Shown: piece after piece, positions 10,690 through 23,483 of the stretch
Numbering within the stretch: position 1 is the stretch's first letter
Layout: each line of letters begins with the position of its first letter
Source of the DNA: Augochlora pura
Taxonomy: Eukaryota; Arthropoda; Insecta; Hymenoptera; Halictidae
Length of the DNA stretch: 64,000 nt
Reading direction: 5' to 3'
Assembly (NCBI RefSeq): GCF_028453695.1
Contig: NC_135774.1
Coordinates: 18,662,001-18,726,000 of the forward strand
Notes under the pieces: generated by a model
What the model was told of the DNA's origin: nothing
What the model saw: only the letters and a program-made list of their open reading frames with translations
Databases searched by the model: none
Position numbers and translations under genes: made by a program

Positions 10690-12908
10690 AAGTTTATTCT
10701 TTCTTTGATCACTTCAATGGATTAAAGATAAGACGTTGACATTTTTTAACTTTTTCAATTTTACTCCGCATCGCAACCATCCAATTTTGTTACAGATGCG
10801 ATTTTCGCTAGTGATCATAGTTCTTCAATTAGTTATTATAACTAATTTCTAACAATTTGGCGAAAAATAGTAATCACCGATCATTCATAAGATAACTGTT
10901 TGCCAAACACTGAGGAATCTTACCTCCCGCTGTTCTCGATTTCATAGCAAGTTATTCCGATTCATGAATATTTTTAGTATTTAATTTGCTCTTCGAAGGC
11001 GTCCTTCGATTAACGTAGAAAAGATTGATTTATTAACTTTTAATTGGATTCTTCCATATAAAGATTTTTGGGGCACCGTAACCGTTTTCTGAACAACTCG
11101 AACCTACTTTTCCAGTCCGTACCGGTCGGTACCCAACGCTGTTTAAAAAGCGATCGTTATGGTTCTTATCTACTTTCGTTTTATACTTCAATTGCACCAA
11201 TTACGTTCTATTTGCAATTTCGTAGTTCGAACGAGCACGGCTTGCAATTTAGAAAATCTGCTTAAAATTTACTTACACAGCGGTTGCATTTGCAATCGTG
11301 GATGAGCAATACATACATATTAGTATACATATTAGTATCTAAAACTAGGTAAACTTCTACCGCAGCCGCTAATTTTAATTTATCAAGACGATTAACGATA
11401 GAGAGAAGAAAATAATAGGATCGAAAATATTTAACAATTTCGTCAGTCTAACTATATCCATCCTACCGCGAATGATCGTTCATATTTCGTCGGAAAGACG
11501 AAATTTTCCGGTCGCGGAGCCATCGTAAATCGTTTCTGCGATGACGTTATTTTCAAAGTAGTACCCGGTCAAAGTGAATGTCGGCCCGTCATCGAATTTC
11601 AGTGCTGTGTAACGATTTCGGAGCGGTTAGAACGTCGTTAGACTGTTTCACGGAATCAGCAGGATCGCCATCGGGAGCATTTTATCGGCGACCGAGGTTC
11701 GCCCCTTTAACAAGCGAGACGAATATTCATGAAAGTTTCTGGGCAACCACTCGTGTCCACGCGAGATCAATTTTCCGCAGCGCGACGTCGCCTTAATTTC
11801 CCGCTTTCTGCCCCGTGCCGGCAGGAAACCACGGAGAAAGGATCACCGTAACGAAAAACGTGGTATTCGAAACGCGCCTTTGTGAAATTTTTGCTCGTAC
11901 ATTCGTCGCCGGGACATCTCCACGAAAGTGGACTTGTTTCTGTTCGATTTTCGGTCGTGCATTTTATTGGATGATCAAAAGAATTTACGTCTAGCGAACT
12001 TTTCGATCGCTGTTGCACGGGGGAAACTGTGTTCGATAGTATAGAACACCGTGTAATAGCAATTCGTAGCGTTGTCTGTCGAACTCTTTTCCATTTATCT
12101 ATACAGGAAAGTCTATAAAGGTTGAGTCCTACAACCCTTTCATATTAATCTTTTCTAGTAAACTAAATGTCCTATAAGAAAATGTGTCGAACAATTAAAC
12201 TTCTTGCTATTTTCGTGTTTTATCAAAATGCGAGTATTGCAATGTATTGTAGTAATTTTTTAACTGTAATGGTCAACATTTAATTGTGTCATTTGAAAGT
12301 TTATTAAATACAGAATAGGAAATTATTAAAATGCAGGGGTTCAGAAATTAATGTTGATCGAGATAACATCCAGCTGTTTTTTGATGCAATAAAAATATTG
12401 TTCATTATAATATCTGCAAGTGCGAGCGATGCGTGAATAAACGTTTTGTGTTTTCGTCAAATGATTCGCAAGAAAAATCAAATCTTGTTAAAAATTGCTA
12501 CTGTACATCGCTTAGAAGATAATCAACGTCTTAAATATTAAAATAATAATTTGTATTGCTTATTTGAAGGAATGTAAATTTGAAATGTTAAAGTGCTTGA
12601 GAAAGTAAACAGAGTTTAAGACACTACTTATTAGAAATGTCTCTATTGTCTCAGATGCCGATTATTATCTAAACCAATGTTCGAGCGATCTTTTATCTGC
12701 AGTAGGCCACAATTTCGCCAATTGTTTTAACAACAGTGTGGCATTGTAGGGCTGCGTGCGAACAGCTGACGGGTCACATGTGGCCCGTAAACCATGAGTT
12801 GCTTGTCGCTCTTTCAAACGACACGCAACAGCAGTTTCTAACAATATAACGTTTTGTTAAAAATAATCTCCACTAATCGACTACGTAAAAGAAGTTATAT
12901 GTATTCGT
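10690..12908. other. Mixed noncoding stretch
   Basis: No supported gene. A patch at about 11430-12030 is moderately CpG-rich, with open frames of 72-83 codons on opposite strands that overlap and lack domains. If the donor at 10688 is real, this is the start of an intron. A short GC patch near 12740-12830 contains CAGCTG and CACATG E-box-like sites. Confidence 0.45.
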
Positions 12909-12912
12909 TTAA

Positions 12913-13114
12913 CCTCTTCAGGGATACCGTCACGTATGTATACACTTAGTTTTCTTAAAATTATAATTATTCGAAGTGTAAAGAAAATGAGAATCAGTTG
13001 AAAAATTATTCGCTACACAATCCCTCGGCAATACCGAGAAAAAATGTCATCGAATGAAATGAAATGGATTATAAATAAAAAAGAAACAACTATGAAAATC
13101 CATCCGTGAAAAGG
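12913..13114. mobile_element. TTAA-flanked MITE, degenerate (CCTYTTCASGGAT ends)
   Basis: A 202-bp segment between TTAA at 12909-12912 and TTAA at 13115-13118. The left end CCTCTTCAGGGAT and the right end (reverse complement CCTTTTCACGGAT) agree at 11 of 13 positions. Length and target equal those of the element at 1432-1633, and the ends are loosely similar, so the two may be distant relatives. No coding capacity. Confidence 0.5.
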
Positions 13115-13118
13115 TTAA

Positions 13119-14630
13119 TAAAGTCCAAGCTGACCTCCATAACTCGGTAAAGTCACAGATAGAAAAAAGTAATTTACAAGTAAGTGTCTTGCAGACGTGT
13201 TTTCTCCTGTTAAACTGTTTTTTAATCTTCAACCATTCGCGAGATGTTTATTTGGACATTTATGATCGAATACCTTATACTGTCTTTCGAAGATGTCAAG
13301 ATTCAATTTATTTAGATTCTGTGCCACTTTTATTGTAATACATCCTTGAAAAATGAAATATATATGTTCGGACGGAGGAAGGTTTAGCATTAATGAAACT
13401 TTCTTGTACGTTTTCTCTGCTTGGAGGTTTTAATGTTCTTAGATCGAATAACTGCTTATTCCTTTGAAAATCGTATTTGTTTCTACAGTCGGTATTCTGG
13501 TGCTCATCGAGCACTTAATTTCTTGTAAATATCGCCTTGCTTGTAATGCGAGCCCATTTTAGAACTGATTAATTTGAGAGTAATGATAAATTAGAACTTT
13601 GTGTAACAGTTTCGTTAATGAAGTTCGTAATTGTGATAATTAAGAAATTATTGTGGCTGCCTATGCATAAGAACATTCATTCAAATATTCATTTACGTTC
13701 TATGTTTGTTACTGATAATTACTAGATGAGTAAATAGTTACTAATTTGTTTGTTTCAAATAATGTTCCACCAGACTTGCACACAGTGTATAGGGCTACTG
13801 CTACTACAGTTTGCTACCGATAATTGCTAGATGAATAAATAGTACATTACAATTGTTTTCATGCAAACATACTTTAGTTTAATCGACACCGTTTTAGTTT
13901 CACCACCAAGAATTGGTTTATTAATAATTATTATTATTTTGAATTGTTTTCTTTCTCATTTGAGATCTTTTGAACCAGAATGATAAAATATCTTTTGATT
14001 TCACCAATTAGTTATATTATAAACGAGGCTGTAAGAACATACGTATTGTTCATAAATAGCGAAAAGTTTTAATAATATTTAACTAACAATAATACATATT
14101 GTTAAAAAATATGATCCTTATACCAAACAGAATCTTCTCGAGTTAATTGTGGAAAGTACAAGTTATATAATAGTATATTCGTTCTGTCAATAATTTTACA
14201 ATATTTCTATATAATATTTTTATATATTCATAGTTTTATATTTCATACATTTAATTTGTATAAATGCATAAAACCTACAGTCTGGTTACTATTAATAATT
14301 AAATCGTAATTAAAATGCTTTCCTTACGAAATCTCATTTTACACTTTAAAGGAACTGTTATAATTTTAATTAAACTAGTTCAACAATATGACTTTTAAAT
14401 TTGATAAACATTTCTACAAGCAAATTTTCTGAAATGCAAGACAGAAATATTTTCGAAACTAAGAAGACTTTTTTTCTTGCCATAGCTAGTGACAAAATGA
14501 GTATTATCCCTACACGGAGTTGCAAAATTACCAACTTGATTTCAAGAGTTTATGGATCAAAGGGTTCAGTGAATAATGGAATGTTAATTTTGAGTATTAT
14601 AAAAGCGGTCTTTCATTTTCCAATAAACGG
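13119..14630. other. AT-rich noncoding stretch
   Basis: No gene recognised. Two diverged copies of a segment of about 40 bp containing GATAATTnCTAGATGA lie near 13713 and 13818, a local direct duplication about 105 bp apart. The rest is AT-rich with frequent stops. Confidence 0.5.
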
Positions 14631-14639
14631 AACGAAATT

Positions 14640-15410
14640 ACTTTTCGAAACAACCTAATGCCATCCCCTAACACCCTGAGCCAAGCGCACCGCTTACGGT
14701 TCAAATCCACTTTCCAGTTTTGCGAAAAGTGGATCATCGCGATCATTAGCATACCGGGTGTCGTCTCTCTCCTTTCCTCCCTTAGTCGCTCCCGTCCTTC
14801 TCTCCATGTCACTTTCACAACAGGACAGAATTTCGCGCAACGGGCGCCCCTCCGTCCGTTCCCCATGGTGTTCCCGCGTCGCATCCGGCATTCTTATGGG
14901 GTTTCGAACGGTGTGCGTGCAGCTATGGCTATAACGGTACTTCGTTACGTCATGCGTTCTCTCGCACCTGTCACGCTTCGGTCGGACAAAGGGTTGCACC
15001 ACCGGTTGCCCCCGTATAATAATAACAACGGCGCGGTAAAAATACGGGGCCGAGGAGGCGAAGTAGGAGAAGAAGACGAAGAAGGAGGGAGGGGGAGGAG
15101 GAAGCGACGCCGCCACCCGATATCTGATTTCCGTGACGAGAAAACTGGGACTTCTGTCTTCGTGTCTGCCGCGTCGAGCGACGCGACGCGACGACGACGC
15201 CCGGCGTATTCGGAGCGATCCGACGCCCAGGGCGACGTCCTGTCTACAGATCTTGATTATTTCAGATTACAAGCGTTAGAGCCTCGATCACCTGGTTCAC
15301 GATCAACGCTGTCCCACGGGAGCCGTTATATTTTCGTAGCATTTTTCGCAGCATTTTTCGCAGCATTTCTCGTAACATTTTTCGAAGGATTTTTTAGAGA
15401 GTAGCTGTGT
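14640..15410. promoter_or_regulatory. GC island with CRE-like and E-box sites
   Basis: A strongly CpG-rich island with purine-rich, Arg/Glu-like low complexity at 15050-15110. It has a CRE variant TTACGTCA at 14945-14952 and a CACCTG E-box shortly after. Near its end a 15-bp motif (GCATTTTTCGCA plus 3) repeats about 3-4 times at 15338-15390. A 248-codon frame spans 14658-15404 (+), but it has no domain, contains the purine tract and the 15-bp repeat, and overlaps a 140-codon frame on the other strand, so I do not call it a gene. Confidence 0.35.
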
Positions 15411-16763
15411 CTCACGATTCCTTTGGCAAAAATGGTACCTTCCGCGCAAACCTTGAGCAGTTTTCAGCATTCGTCAACGATGCACTAACATTGATATGGC
15501 TGTGATAGAAATTTTGATATAAAAAAGAAAATTACGAGGATGTTACTCTATGCAAACTAAAAAGTCTATGCTAAACAGACTGTATTTAAAATAAACATAA
15601 AAGTAGCGAAAATAGACTCTCATAATAATTGTGAAATTTTAGTCACATGTTAATCTGAGAATGTCACATTTCGGCAGCAATATATTTTATACACGAAGAA
15701 GAGACAAAATAAAATGAAGATACTCATTATATTAAAATTCATAATAATTTCAAAAACTAAGTACTGTATAGGATTGAGGGTGTAATAAATGTCAATTTAA
15801 AGCAATGAATATTTGTTTACTCTGGTATCTGTTAAAATGACTGTGATAATTGAAATTTAATTGAACAGCTGCAGGTTTGCGATTACAAAGGAGCTCTTTT
15901 CGATGATGTCGTTGAAAAGATATTTAATCCCTTACATTCGAAACCTTTTTAAGTAATAAAATAAAATAAAATAATTAAATAAATAAAGTAATTAAATAAA
16001 ATAAATTTATTAAAATATTATATTATATTATTAAAATAGTTTTTCTGATTTTGTGCAGACGAGACCGAGTTTTCTGATTCATGAAACAATTACACATTTA
16101 ACAGATTCTTCAATAAAAATACTGTGATAAGTCATCGTTGGAGTTCAAAGGATTAATATCAAGTGTTTCCCATAAAAAGGAGTATCAATTTCATTTCTTC
16201 AGAATTTTATTTTTTTTTGTTACAATCGCACTTATTGCATATCAGTGCAAATAGAGTTTTAATCTAGGCATTTAAAGATAAAATACGGATTAATTAACAA
16301 AGATTACAAAGTATAATTCGAAAGTATTGTTGGATGGCAACCTTTTCTGAAATTCAAAATTTTATAGCATGCCAGGGAAAGCTTCCTTTTAGGAAGCGAG
16401 TAAATTGAGATTATATTATAGTGATCTCGCACCGACGAAGACTCAATTAGTGTCCCATTTTTAACTTCACCTAGTTCTCGAAACACGATCCAGACACAAC
16501 TTATGTTGCTAGAAGAGAACGTCTCACGTTCCAAATGAAATTGCTTCCGGGATTTAGCGATCCACTTCAACTTTTTCTTTGCAAGTGTACTCCACAGTTG
16601 AAATTCTCTTCGTTGCCTCAAATATCGAACACCAAATGCAACTTTCTCGCTTGCTCTTTATTAGATACATGCACCGAGTTCGAACATTTATACAATGTTT
16701 CATATTTCGTGCCGCGTCGATTGCATCGAGTTTTATTTTGATATATAGACTATACATATTAAC
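15411..16763. other. AT-rich noncoding stretch
   Basis: No supported gene. An A/T low-complexity block (ATAAA/AATTAAAT repeats) lies at about 15955-16030. Overlapping open frames on both strands at 16304-16784 look like chance. Confidence 0.5.
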
Positions 16764-17170
16764 TCCTTGACGTAACTCATGCAATTAATAAATAACAAAA
16801 CAAGTAAAATATAAGCAGATTTGAAAAGTGTTGCTATATTACACTTAAATCATCAATTAATATTAAATATTCGCGGTCTAATAAATGTTTTTGGTATCGA
16901 CTGTATTGCGTTTTATTTTTATTGATTAATTGTGCGTACTAAATACTTGACATAACTTATGCAATTAATAAATAAGATACAATAGTAATATAGATAGAAT
17001 TTAAAAGTGGTGCTATATTATAATTATAATATCAATTAATATGAAATATAATATTAAATATCCGCAGTCTAATAAGCGTTTTTGATGGAAATATAAGTAG
17101 ATTTTAAAAGTGTTGCTATATTACAATTCAATTATCAATTTATATTAAATATCCACGGTCTGATAATTAC
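16764..17170. repeat. Direct repeats, period about 180 bp, 2.5 copies
   Basis: Two long units start near 16764 and 16944 (CTTGACRTAACTYATGCAAT and following) and share blocks such as GTGCTATATTA and CGCRGTCTAATAA. A third, shortened unit near 17088-17170 keeps only the second half. The first two units are offset by 179-180 bp; the third is offset by about 103 bp because part is missing. Similarity is diverged. This is a local tandem duplication; no function is seen. Confidence 0.75.
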
Positions 17171-17219
17171 CAGTTCTATTGATCGAAAGTAACATATTAT
17201 TTCCAATATAAGTAACACG

Positions 17220-17640
17220 ACTCCGTAAGTAAAACAAGGTTCGCTTCTCTGTTCCAATTATAGCGTCGTCCGTTGAAAAATTCAATAGTATACGAACAAT
17301 TCCGAATGCCTCGACTTTCGGCTGTTTGTATCATCCTCGTGTCTCATTAAAAGCTGCGAATGTGGGGTACCGAGACGTCCCGTAGCCGCGGCTCGTTTTT
17401 ATATCGGCATTAATCGGCTGAAAAACTTTCCTTTCTCCACCTTCCGCGGGGTACTGTCCCAGGAATTGACGAAAACGAGGTTATAGGAAGCGTACCAGGG
17501 GCCATGAGATAATTGTGCAACACGGTTTCACCGGTTAACCATTACTTCTGTTCGCATACCGACTCACCCGGGCGACGCACCGCTGCGAACGCAGAGTTTC
17601 AGGACCGCTCGCGAACGTTCATTTTTACGAATACACAGCA
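17220..17640. promoter_or_regulatory. GC-rich patch, candidate regulatory element
   Basis: A CpG-rich patch bounded by AT-rich DNA, holding homeodomain-like CATTAATCGG near 17410 and ACCGGTTAACC near 17530. No coding frame of note. Confidence 0.25.
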
Positions 17641-18479
17641 ACATTTCGCAATTTTATTTATAATTTTACACGTTCGCTCCATCACCGTTATCTTCGCAGT
17701 TACAGTAATCAAAACGTTTACGATTGTAATAACCTCTTAAATTAAAATCTTACATTTGTCGCAACTGGATTCGCGAACCTTGAAACGAAAACAACGCCGC
17801 AAAATGTTACGATGAAATTGCACGAATTGAAAATATTGCTAGTTAAATTGCAAAAGCGCTTGATAATTTTATGGAAGGTAATAAAAGTGGTAAATTCTGT
17901 TTCATATGGTTAATCTGCCAGATCTAAGCCGTCGACGTTATCCCAAACGTAATTCTTGATGCAATTTCGTTGACAATAATTTTAAAGCAGATGATTAATT
18001 GCAAAACAATATTTCAGTGGAACCTAGATTATCCAAACTCATTATTAGAACACAGATTGTCTGATAACGAAAGAAGTATTTACTGTTAAACTAAATCACT
18101 GGAACAAGTTATAAATTAACAAAGAACAGTTTCGAACCCCGTAATATTTAGTAATTTCATTTTCCGCATGACCAATAGTTTCTTTCGGTAATCAAGAGAA
18201 CAGATGTTTAAAATTAATTTACAGTTCTAAAGTTAGACGTATGGAGAAACTATTTCAGCTCAAATCGAACTGTTCACCCGTGAAACGTGTCAGCACCTAT
18301 GGTAAAGAGTTCGAGCGATCGAGAATTTCCTTATTTTCCTATTAATTTAGTGTTCGAGTAATTGCCTCCGGTGTGAACATATAGGAAAGTGATCGATGTC
18401 ATTTTCAAGACTAGAATGTATCTCGTTCGCTGTAAATAGATAACTATGGTTAAAAGCGAGGTCGCGGATTAATGTCTAC
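17641..18479. other. AT-rich noncoding stretch
   Basis: Nothing recognised. A T-loop-like GTTTCGAACCCC near 18130 was checked for a tRNA and does not fit. Confidence 0.5.
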
Positions 18480-19080
18480 GTTCGATCGTTAATAACAAGC
18501 ATCTGGTCGATTGGAGACGACTAGTTCGTCTCGAGGAACTTTATTCCACGGTTCCCCGCGCGTAGGAATCCGACTGAGCTCGATCCCATTGGGTGTCATT
18601 TTCCACGGCGTCTACGCAGCCCGTATTTAGGACGTGAGACATAAACGACACATTCTCGACACGCATGCATTCTTCCTACGTTTCTCCGGGTAAAACCGTG
18701 CGGGAACGGCCGTCGCTGGTAATTGGAGAAACGGCGACGCTTCCAGCAAAAAATAAATTCGCTACGAAACCGGAAGAGCGCTCGATTCATTGTCGTCAAA
18801 ACTCTAGTCGCCAGGAGGTTTTTGCGGATTTAGCGTTCTGTGATCGAGCATTCGTCCGCGGGAACGGCGGTGTTCTCTTTCTTTTTACCGGATATTCGCG
18901 AAACTCTTCTTCCGGATGCTGCCACGGCGAAGTTCAACGTCTCCGAACAATACGTGTAATTAGTTATGTGGTTCGACGTCTTACGAGGAACAATCGACAG
19001 CGCTGTTGCGCTAATCTGGATAATACTTGCACAACACGTGTTTCTGGCCGCGCCTGTAACATTCGGCGGAGGTAGATCAA
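18480..19080. promoter_or_regulatory. GC island, function unknown
   Basis: A CpG-rich island with a 136-codon frame at 18665-19075 (+) that overlaps a 67-codon frame on the minus strand. The protein is Arg/Ser-rich with no domain or splice signals, so it is read as a consequence of base composition. A regulatory role is inferred only from composition. Confidence 0.25.
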
Positions 19081-19084
19081 TAAT

Positions 19085-21220
19085 CGATTAATGAATGAAA
19101 GTTTATTGGAGGATCGGTTAATATTATTGGTTAGCATTTATGACAACCAGGTCTAGGCGGGATACAAAGTTGTGAACGTGTTTCAGACGGATTAAGTACC
19201 TTTGATACACTATTTTACTTAAATAATTGAAAGCAAAAATGCGTTCGGATTTGTTTTTGGCATTAGAATTATTTTTATTTTGCGTAAACATCCACGGTCT
19301 AGTCACCGAATCAATGCATGAGTATTAACAAAAATCGTTGCAAGGTTCGGATTTTTAATACAGATGAAATTAGATATTGCATAAAGATTCGCAGGTAATT
19401 AACTCTTTTGGTGCCTACTAAAAGGGTTATGTGTATCTGAATGATGAGTGTCGTACCTGTATAACACAGCTTGATAAAGAAAGGAATGAAGTTTATAAAA
19501 ATTTAGTAAAATTTGCTAATACGAGAATTCAAGAAAGGAACATGAATTATCTATTTTAATATTTTTCTCTCTCTATATATATACCAATTATAACATTTTT
19601 ATTAAAAATATTGAAAAAACAATGTTCACTAAATTATAGAACGAAGTATCGTAAGGGTTAAACAAATATCTTGAATTCTTTGATATAGTACACTTTGAAT
19701 ACGATTTAATTATGGAAAGATTGTTGAATCAATGTTCTCATATCGTCGTATTTCCTGCTTTCGAGAGAAAATTTATGGAAATAGAGATACGCATGGAATA
19801 ATTCAAGACACAAAGACAATTTAATAAGGTTCATTAAAGTGGCGAAAACAATTATTGCTCGCTCGTTACAGTGTCCATTCTTTTCCCCCCAATTATTCCG
19901 CAAGTTTTCTACCTTCAAAGATATTATTCTTACAATAGGTATCGCAATTAGGAGAATTTATTTTTCCGATATAAACGAGGGGCTTCGATTTACTTCGTTG
20001 TTGTTCCTTCCATTCCACAGAATTAAGCACCGCCGCGTTGACTTTCTTTTTTATTCAAACCGCTCGTTCGTTTATTCACCGTTTGCAAAAGGTTTTTCGC
20101 TTAGAGAATCGTTAATAATTTCTGCGATAATAATTTTCAAGAGCACGAATTCTTCTTAGAGATTCGATTAACGTGCAGGCATTTTTGTAAAAAACAGACA
20201 GTTAATTTTGTAAAAAAATGCTTGAAGAATTGAAAAGCACAGAACGCATTGATGAGAATTGTTTTTAAGATGTTGGAACGATCGCGTAATGTTTGGTTTC
20301 GTCGTTACGAGACAGATAATTGGACAAGACAGTGCAACACAATGGACACAATAAAATTCTAGAAAGTTCGCGGAATCCTTTCAATGCATAATGCAACTTT
20401 TGATAAAGGGAACAAGTTTCTCTCTGATACCCATTTATTAAACTTCGCTCGTTTCCTCGCGATGTAATCGTGTAAACCACGCCGGTGCAAAAGGTTCACT
20501 AACGATTAACACACTTTTACTTCCCCGTTTCATTCACCAGAAGTTAGCATTCTCTTTCGGGCAACCTAGCCCCGGGAGCCTTCGCTCCGAGAAATTAATT
20601 TCGAAGTCATCACCAAAATCTGCGCAACTTCATAAATTCGAAAACAGTTTTCAACTTACTTTCAACTTGCCGAAGCTAAAGTTCTCCTGTAACTTTTCCA
20701 TACAATCGCTGACTACAGTTTTTAGAATGTTGTTACATTAATCTCAATTACGAAATATTATTAAAAGAAGGAACACGTTTTCACTTAACTCTTGTTTCGT
20801 ACAAACAAATTACAAAATTTCTTATTCACATAAAACATTTCAAGTTCTACGTCGAATACAATCCCTGAAAATTTTATTTCATATTGACACCAAAAATAAT
20901 GCTACTTCGTTATAGCAATTTTGAATAATCAATTACTCCGTTAACTTTTCATTTCAAACAAGACGAAAGAAATTATCCTTGAAATGATGTACAATAATTT
21001 TTCAGAATAATTCTAAGACTACCTCGGATTTCAAATAATTATAAAATAAAATAATATTTCGGCTTTTCTTCGTTATGAATTGAGAAAGCCATTGTTCTAA
21101 AATTGTTTGAACTATTTCACAGTCTACGCGCCAGCGTAAATAACGCGTGCGCGCAATAAGTTGCACGTTACCGATATGTTCAGAGTAATATAATAATATC
21201 GAGGAGTTGACCAGGTATCT
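19085..21220. other. AT-rich noncoding stretch with one possible MITE
   Basis: No supported gene. The segment 19403-19657 lies between TTAA at 19399-19402 and 19658-19661 with ends CTCTTTTGG and CGTAAGGG. The inverted match is weak, so it is listed only as a possible decayed TTAA element. A small GC patch lies at about 20500-20620. Confidence 0.4.
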
Positions 21221-21830
21221 CGACAGAGTCAAAGTTTCTTTCGCCGAGATACAGCTAGTAACTGGAAATGGGTTAAGATTTCGGTACGTGTCCGCATATG
21301 CAAATCTAAAATCTACAAGGAGGCTGTCCGGAGGCGAACAGGTGGCACTGCTTCTATTCGGGCCGCATGACTAGCCGTAGTAAGATTTCGGTGTCGGGAA
21401 CGAGATTCTAGGGTATGGGTCCTACGGAGGCGCGCAAGATTTTCGAACAACTTTCGCGGCGCTTAGGATTAATTTTCGGGGCCGCTTTCTCTCCTAATAA
21501 CCCTCGCCGGTCGTTCGACCGGGCCCAATCGCGTCTCCGACATCGCATTGTTTAACGCAGCGGTATCCGCGATTACGCGTGCGCCGCCCCGTTTTTACGC
21601 GAGAATTCTTTTGCGGTTGTATAAGGTTCGATGGGCACGCTGCAGCCTCTTTTTTTTCGACTAAAAGGAACAACTCTCGGAGATGTTTGAGAAAGTCGGA
21701 TGCTCGGGACCTACTTTTGTCGTGACGTAGGCAAGGAATTTCTAACATTTTTAAGTCGCTCGGAGGTCGGTGGAGAATTTCGAATGGCACGCGGCGGAAT
21801 CATTTCGTGGTATCGCCTGCTAATTAATTG
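21220..21830. promoter_or_regulatory. GC island with octamer site
   Basis: A CpG-rich island that begins with a perfect POU octamer ATGCAAAT at 21298-21305, followed by an E-box CAGGTG near 21340 and a homeodomain-like GGATTAA near 21466. A 98-codon minus-strand frame has no domain. A candidate enhancer or promoter; the target is unknown. Confidence 0.3.
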
Positions 21831-22540
21831 AACGATCCATGGTCCGATGATTGTCAGAGATCTCGAATTAAATGTAGGTTGGTTGAATATTATAATCTAA
21901 ATAATGCAGAATATTCATCTTCTGTTAAGACTTTTAAATTTATAAAGACTTTTCATTTTGTAAAGACTCTTAATTTTGTAAAGAGTTTGTATACTTTAAA
22001 GCTATTGTAAATCAATTGGAAGTTAATTTATCGTAAAGCAAAGAATATCTGTATTTTTGTATGAAGCGACGTTCCTTGATTTTTCAATAAAAAATTATTA
22101 ACAAACATTCAACAGTACAGAAAACTATTTTAATATTTATGCTAGCTGAAGTACGCAATCGTATAACCGATGTAGAATCGGTAGTTTATAAGTAGATTGT
22201 TATAATTAAACGTAGTTGTAATTTAAAGTAGCATAAAATTTGAAGGAATTTTAAAATGCCAAACTATTATGTTTAATCAATTAAAATAATTAAAGAAAGA
22301 ATGTATTTGCTATTTAATCTCCACTTCTTGCAATCGATCTTGCAGACAATATTTAACATAAAAATTCGCAATCTAATTACAATGAATGGTATAGTGTTAA
22401 ATTTTGTAGACTTTGTTATCATTGATTCCGTCGTCTTCGTTATAAATTATTTGTCGTTATAATGTCATATAGTTATATTGTTCTTCGTTATAATTCGTTT
22501 CAAGTCCCGCGTCGGCTGTTGCAGTTCTTCCGTATTTTGA
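21831..22540. other. AT-rich noncoding stretch
   Basis: No gene recognised. A short repeated phrase (TTTAAATTTATAAAGACT-like) occurs three to four times at about 21925-21990. Three or four TCGTTATAA motifs occur at 22436-22500. Confidence 0.5.
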
Positions 22541-22920
22541 TAAATATATTGTGAGTTTGTTAAGAGTCGGAGGGCGAAACGTTTGTACCGGAAGTGCAGA
22601 ATGTCATTATGGAATCGCAATAACCGAGTCAGGAGACAGGAACTATCCGAAAATCGAGTCGGTCCGTGACGGCCGGTTGAAAAACTTCCCGAAATATTCG
22701 ACGACGTTTAGTTAGGTCTCGGAATTTCGGCGAGAATAAGGAGCCTTCGCTTCGTTCGGCGCGCAGATGAAAAGAGAACGTGATGAGAAAGTCGATGGAG
22801 GCACTATCGCACCCGGAAAAACTAGGGAAACGAAAGAAGAGCGGAATGGTTAGTTGTCTGTATCGGAGCGAGTCAAAATTGCGGGGAAGACAAGTCGTGC
22901 CTCGCAAGGAATTTTGAAAT
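22540..22920. promoter_or_regulatory. Small GC island
   Basis: A CpG-rich patch with a 92-codon minus-strand frame that shows no domain. No clear promoter or splice motif was found. Confidence 0.2.
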
Positions 22921-23067
22921 GATCATCTGTTTGCTGCTTTCGTTGCGTTCTTCTTGGATTAAGAATTTTTCGACACTGTACCGTTCAAATGATATCCCAA
23001 TATTAAAGATGTACCTAATCATAAAATACGATCTAACAATAAAACACAATCTAACAATATAACATAA

Positions 23068-23103
23068 TAATAATATAAAATAACTAAAAGTTTCATACTA
23101 GTT
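23068..23103. repeat. 36-bp direct repeat, left copy
   Basis: This 36-bp stretch is identical to 23448-23483 on the far side of the Helitron. In the empty site the two would form a tandem duplication with a 46-bp period. Confidence 0.9.
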
Positions 23104-23113
23104 ATATACATAA

Positions 23114-23447
23114 TCTATTATATAAAAATAAGTCGGGTTTTCCTTCCTGACGCTATAACTCCAGAACGCACGAACCGATTTCCACGGTTTTGCATTCGTT
23201 GGAAAGGTCTCGGGCTCCGTAAGGTTTATAGCAACCAAAATTCTGGAAAAATTTCAACAGAAAAGCAGGAAAACAGGGAAAATCATTTTTCACATACAGC
23301 GCCATCTCTGATACATAGCATGTACTACAAACCAATATGGTTTATAAAACAAAAAAAATAACTTTTCTTCATCTTTTAATCCCCAAACGAAATGTTACAA
23401 AAAACGAAGCCATCTGGTGGCGAAACGGAGTTCGCCAGGTTTGCTAG
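23114..23447 (+). mobile_element. Non-autonomous Helitron, 334 bp
   Basis: The element starts with TCTATTATATAA directly after an A (23113) and ends with CTAG directly before a T (23448), as expected for Helitrons, which start with TC, end in CTRR and insert between A and T. A hairpin (GGCGAA / TTCGCC, 6-bp stem with a 6-nt loop) lies at 23419-23436, seven nucleotides before the terminal CTAG. The interior has no Rep/helicase frame, so it would be mobilised in trans. It sits between two perfect 36-bp direct repeats. Confidence is high because start, hairpin, end and insertion dinucleotide all agree. Confidence 0.8.
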
Positions 23448-23483
23448 TAATAATATAAAATAACTAAAAGTTTCATACTAGTT
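23448..23483. repeat. 36-bp direct repeat, right copy
   Basis: Identical to 23068-23103. It begins at the T that follows the Helitron end. Helitrons normally make no target duplication, so this probably reflects insertion at the junction of an existing tandem duplication. Confidence 0.9.

Noticed and set aside
14658..15404. 248-codon open frame on the + strand
   Set aside because: No domain, contains a purine tract and a 15-bp repeat (AAFF pattern), overlaps a 140-codon frame on the other strand, and lies in a GC island where stops are rare.
18120..18150. tRNA T-loop-like GTTTCGAACCCC
   Set aside because: No acceptor, D or anticodon stem can be formed around it.
18665..19075. 136-codon frame on the + strand
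   Set aside because: No domain, Arg/Ser-rich, overlaps a minus-strand frame; no splice or promoter context.
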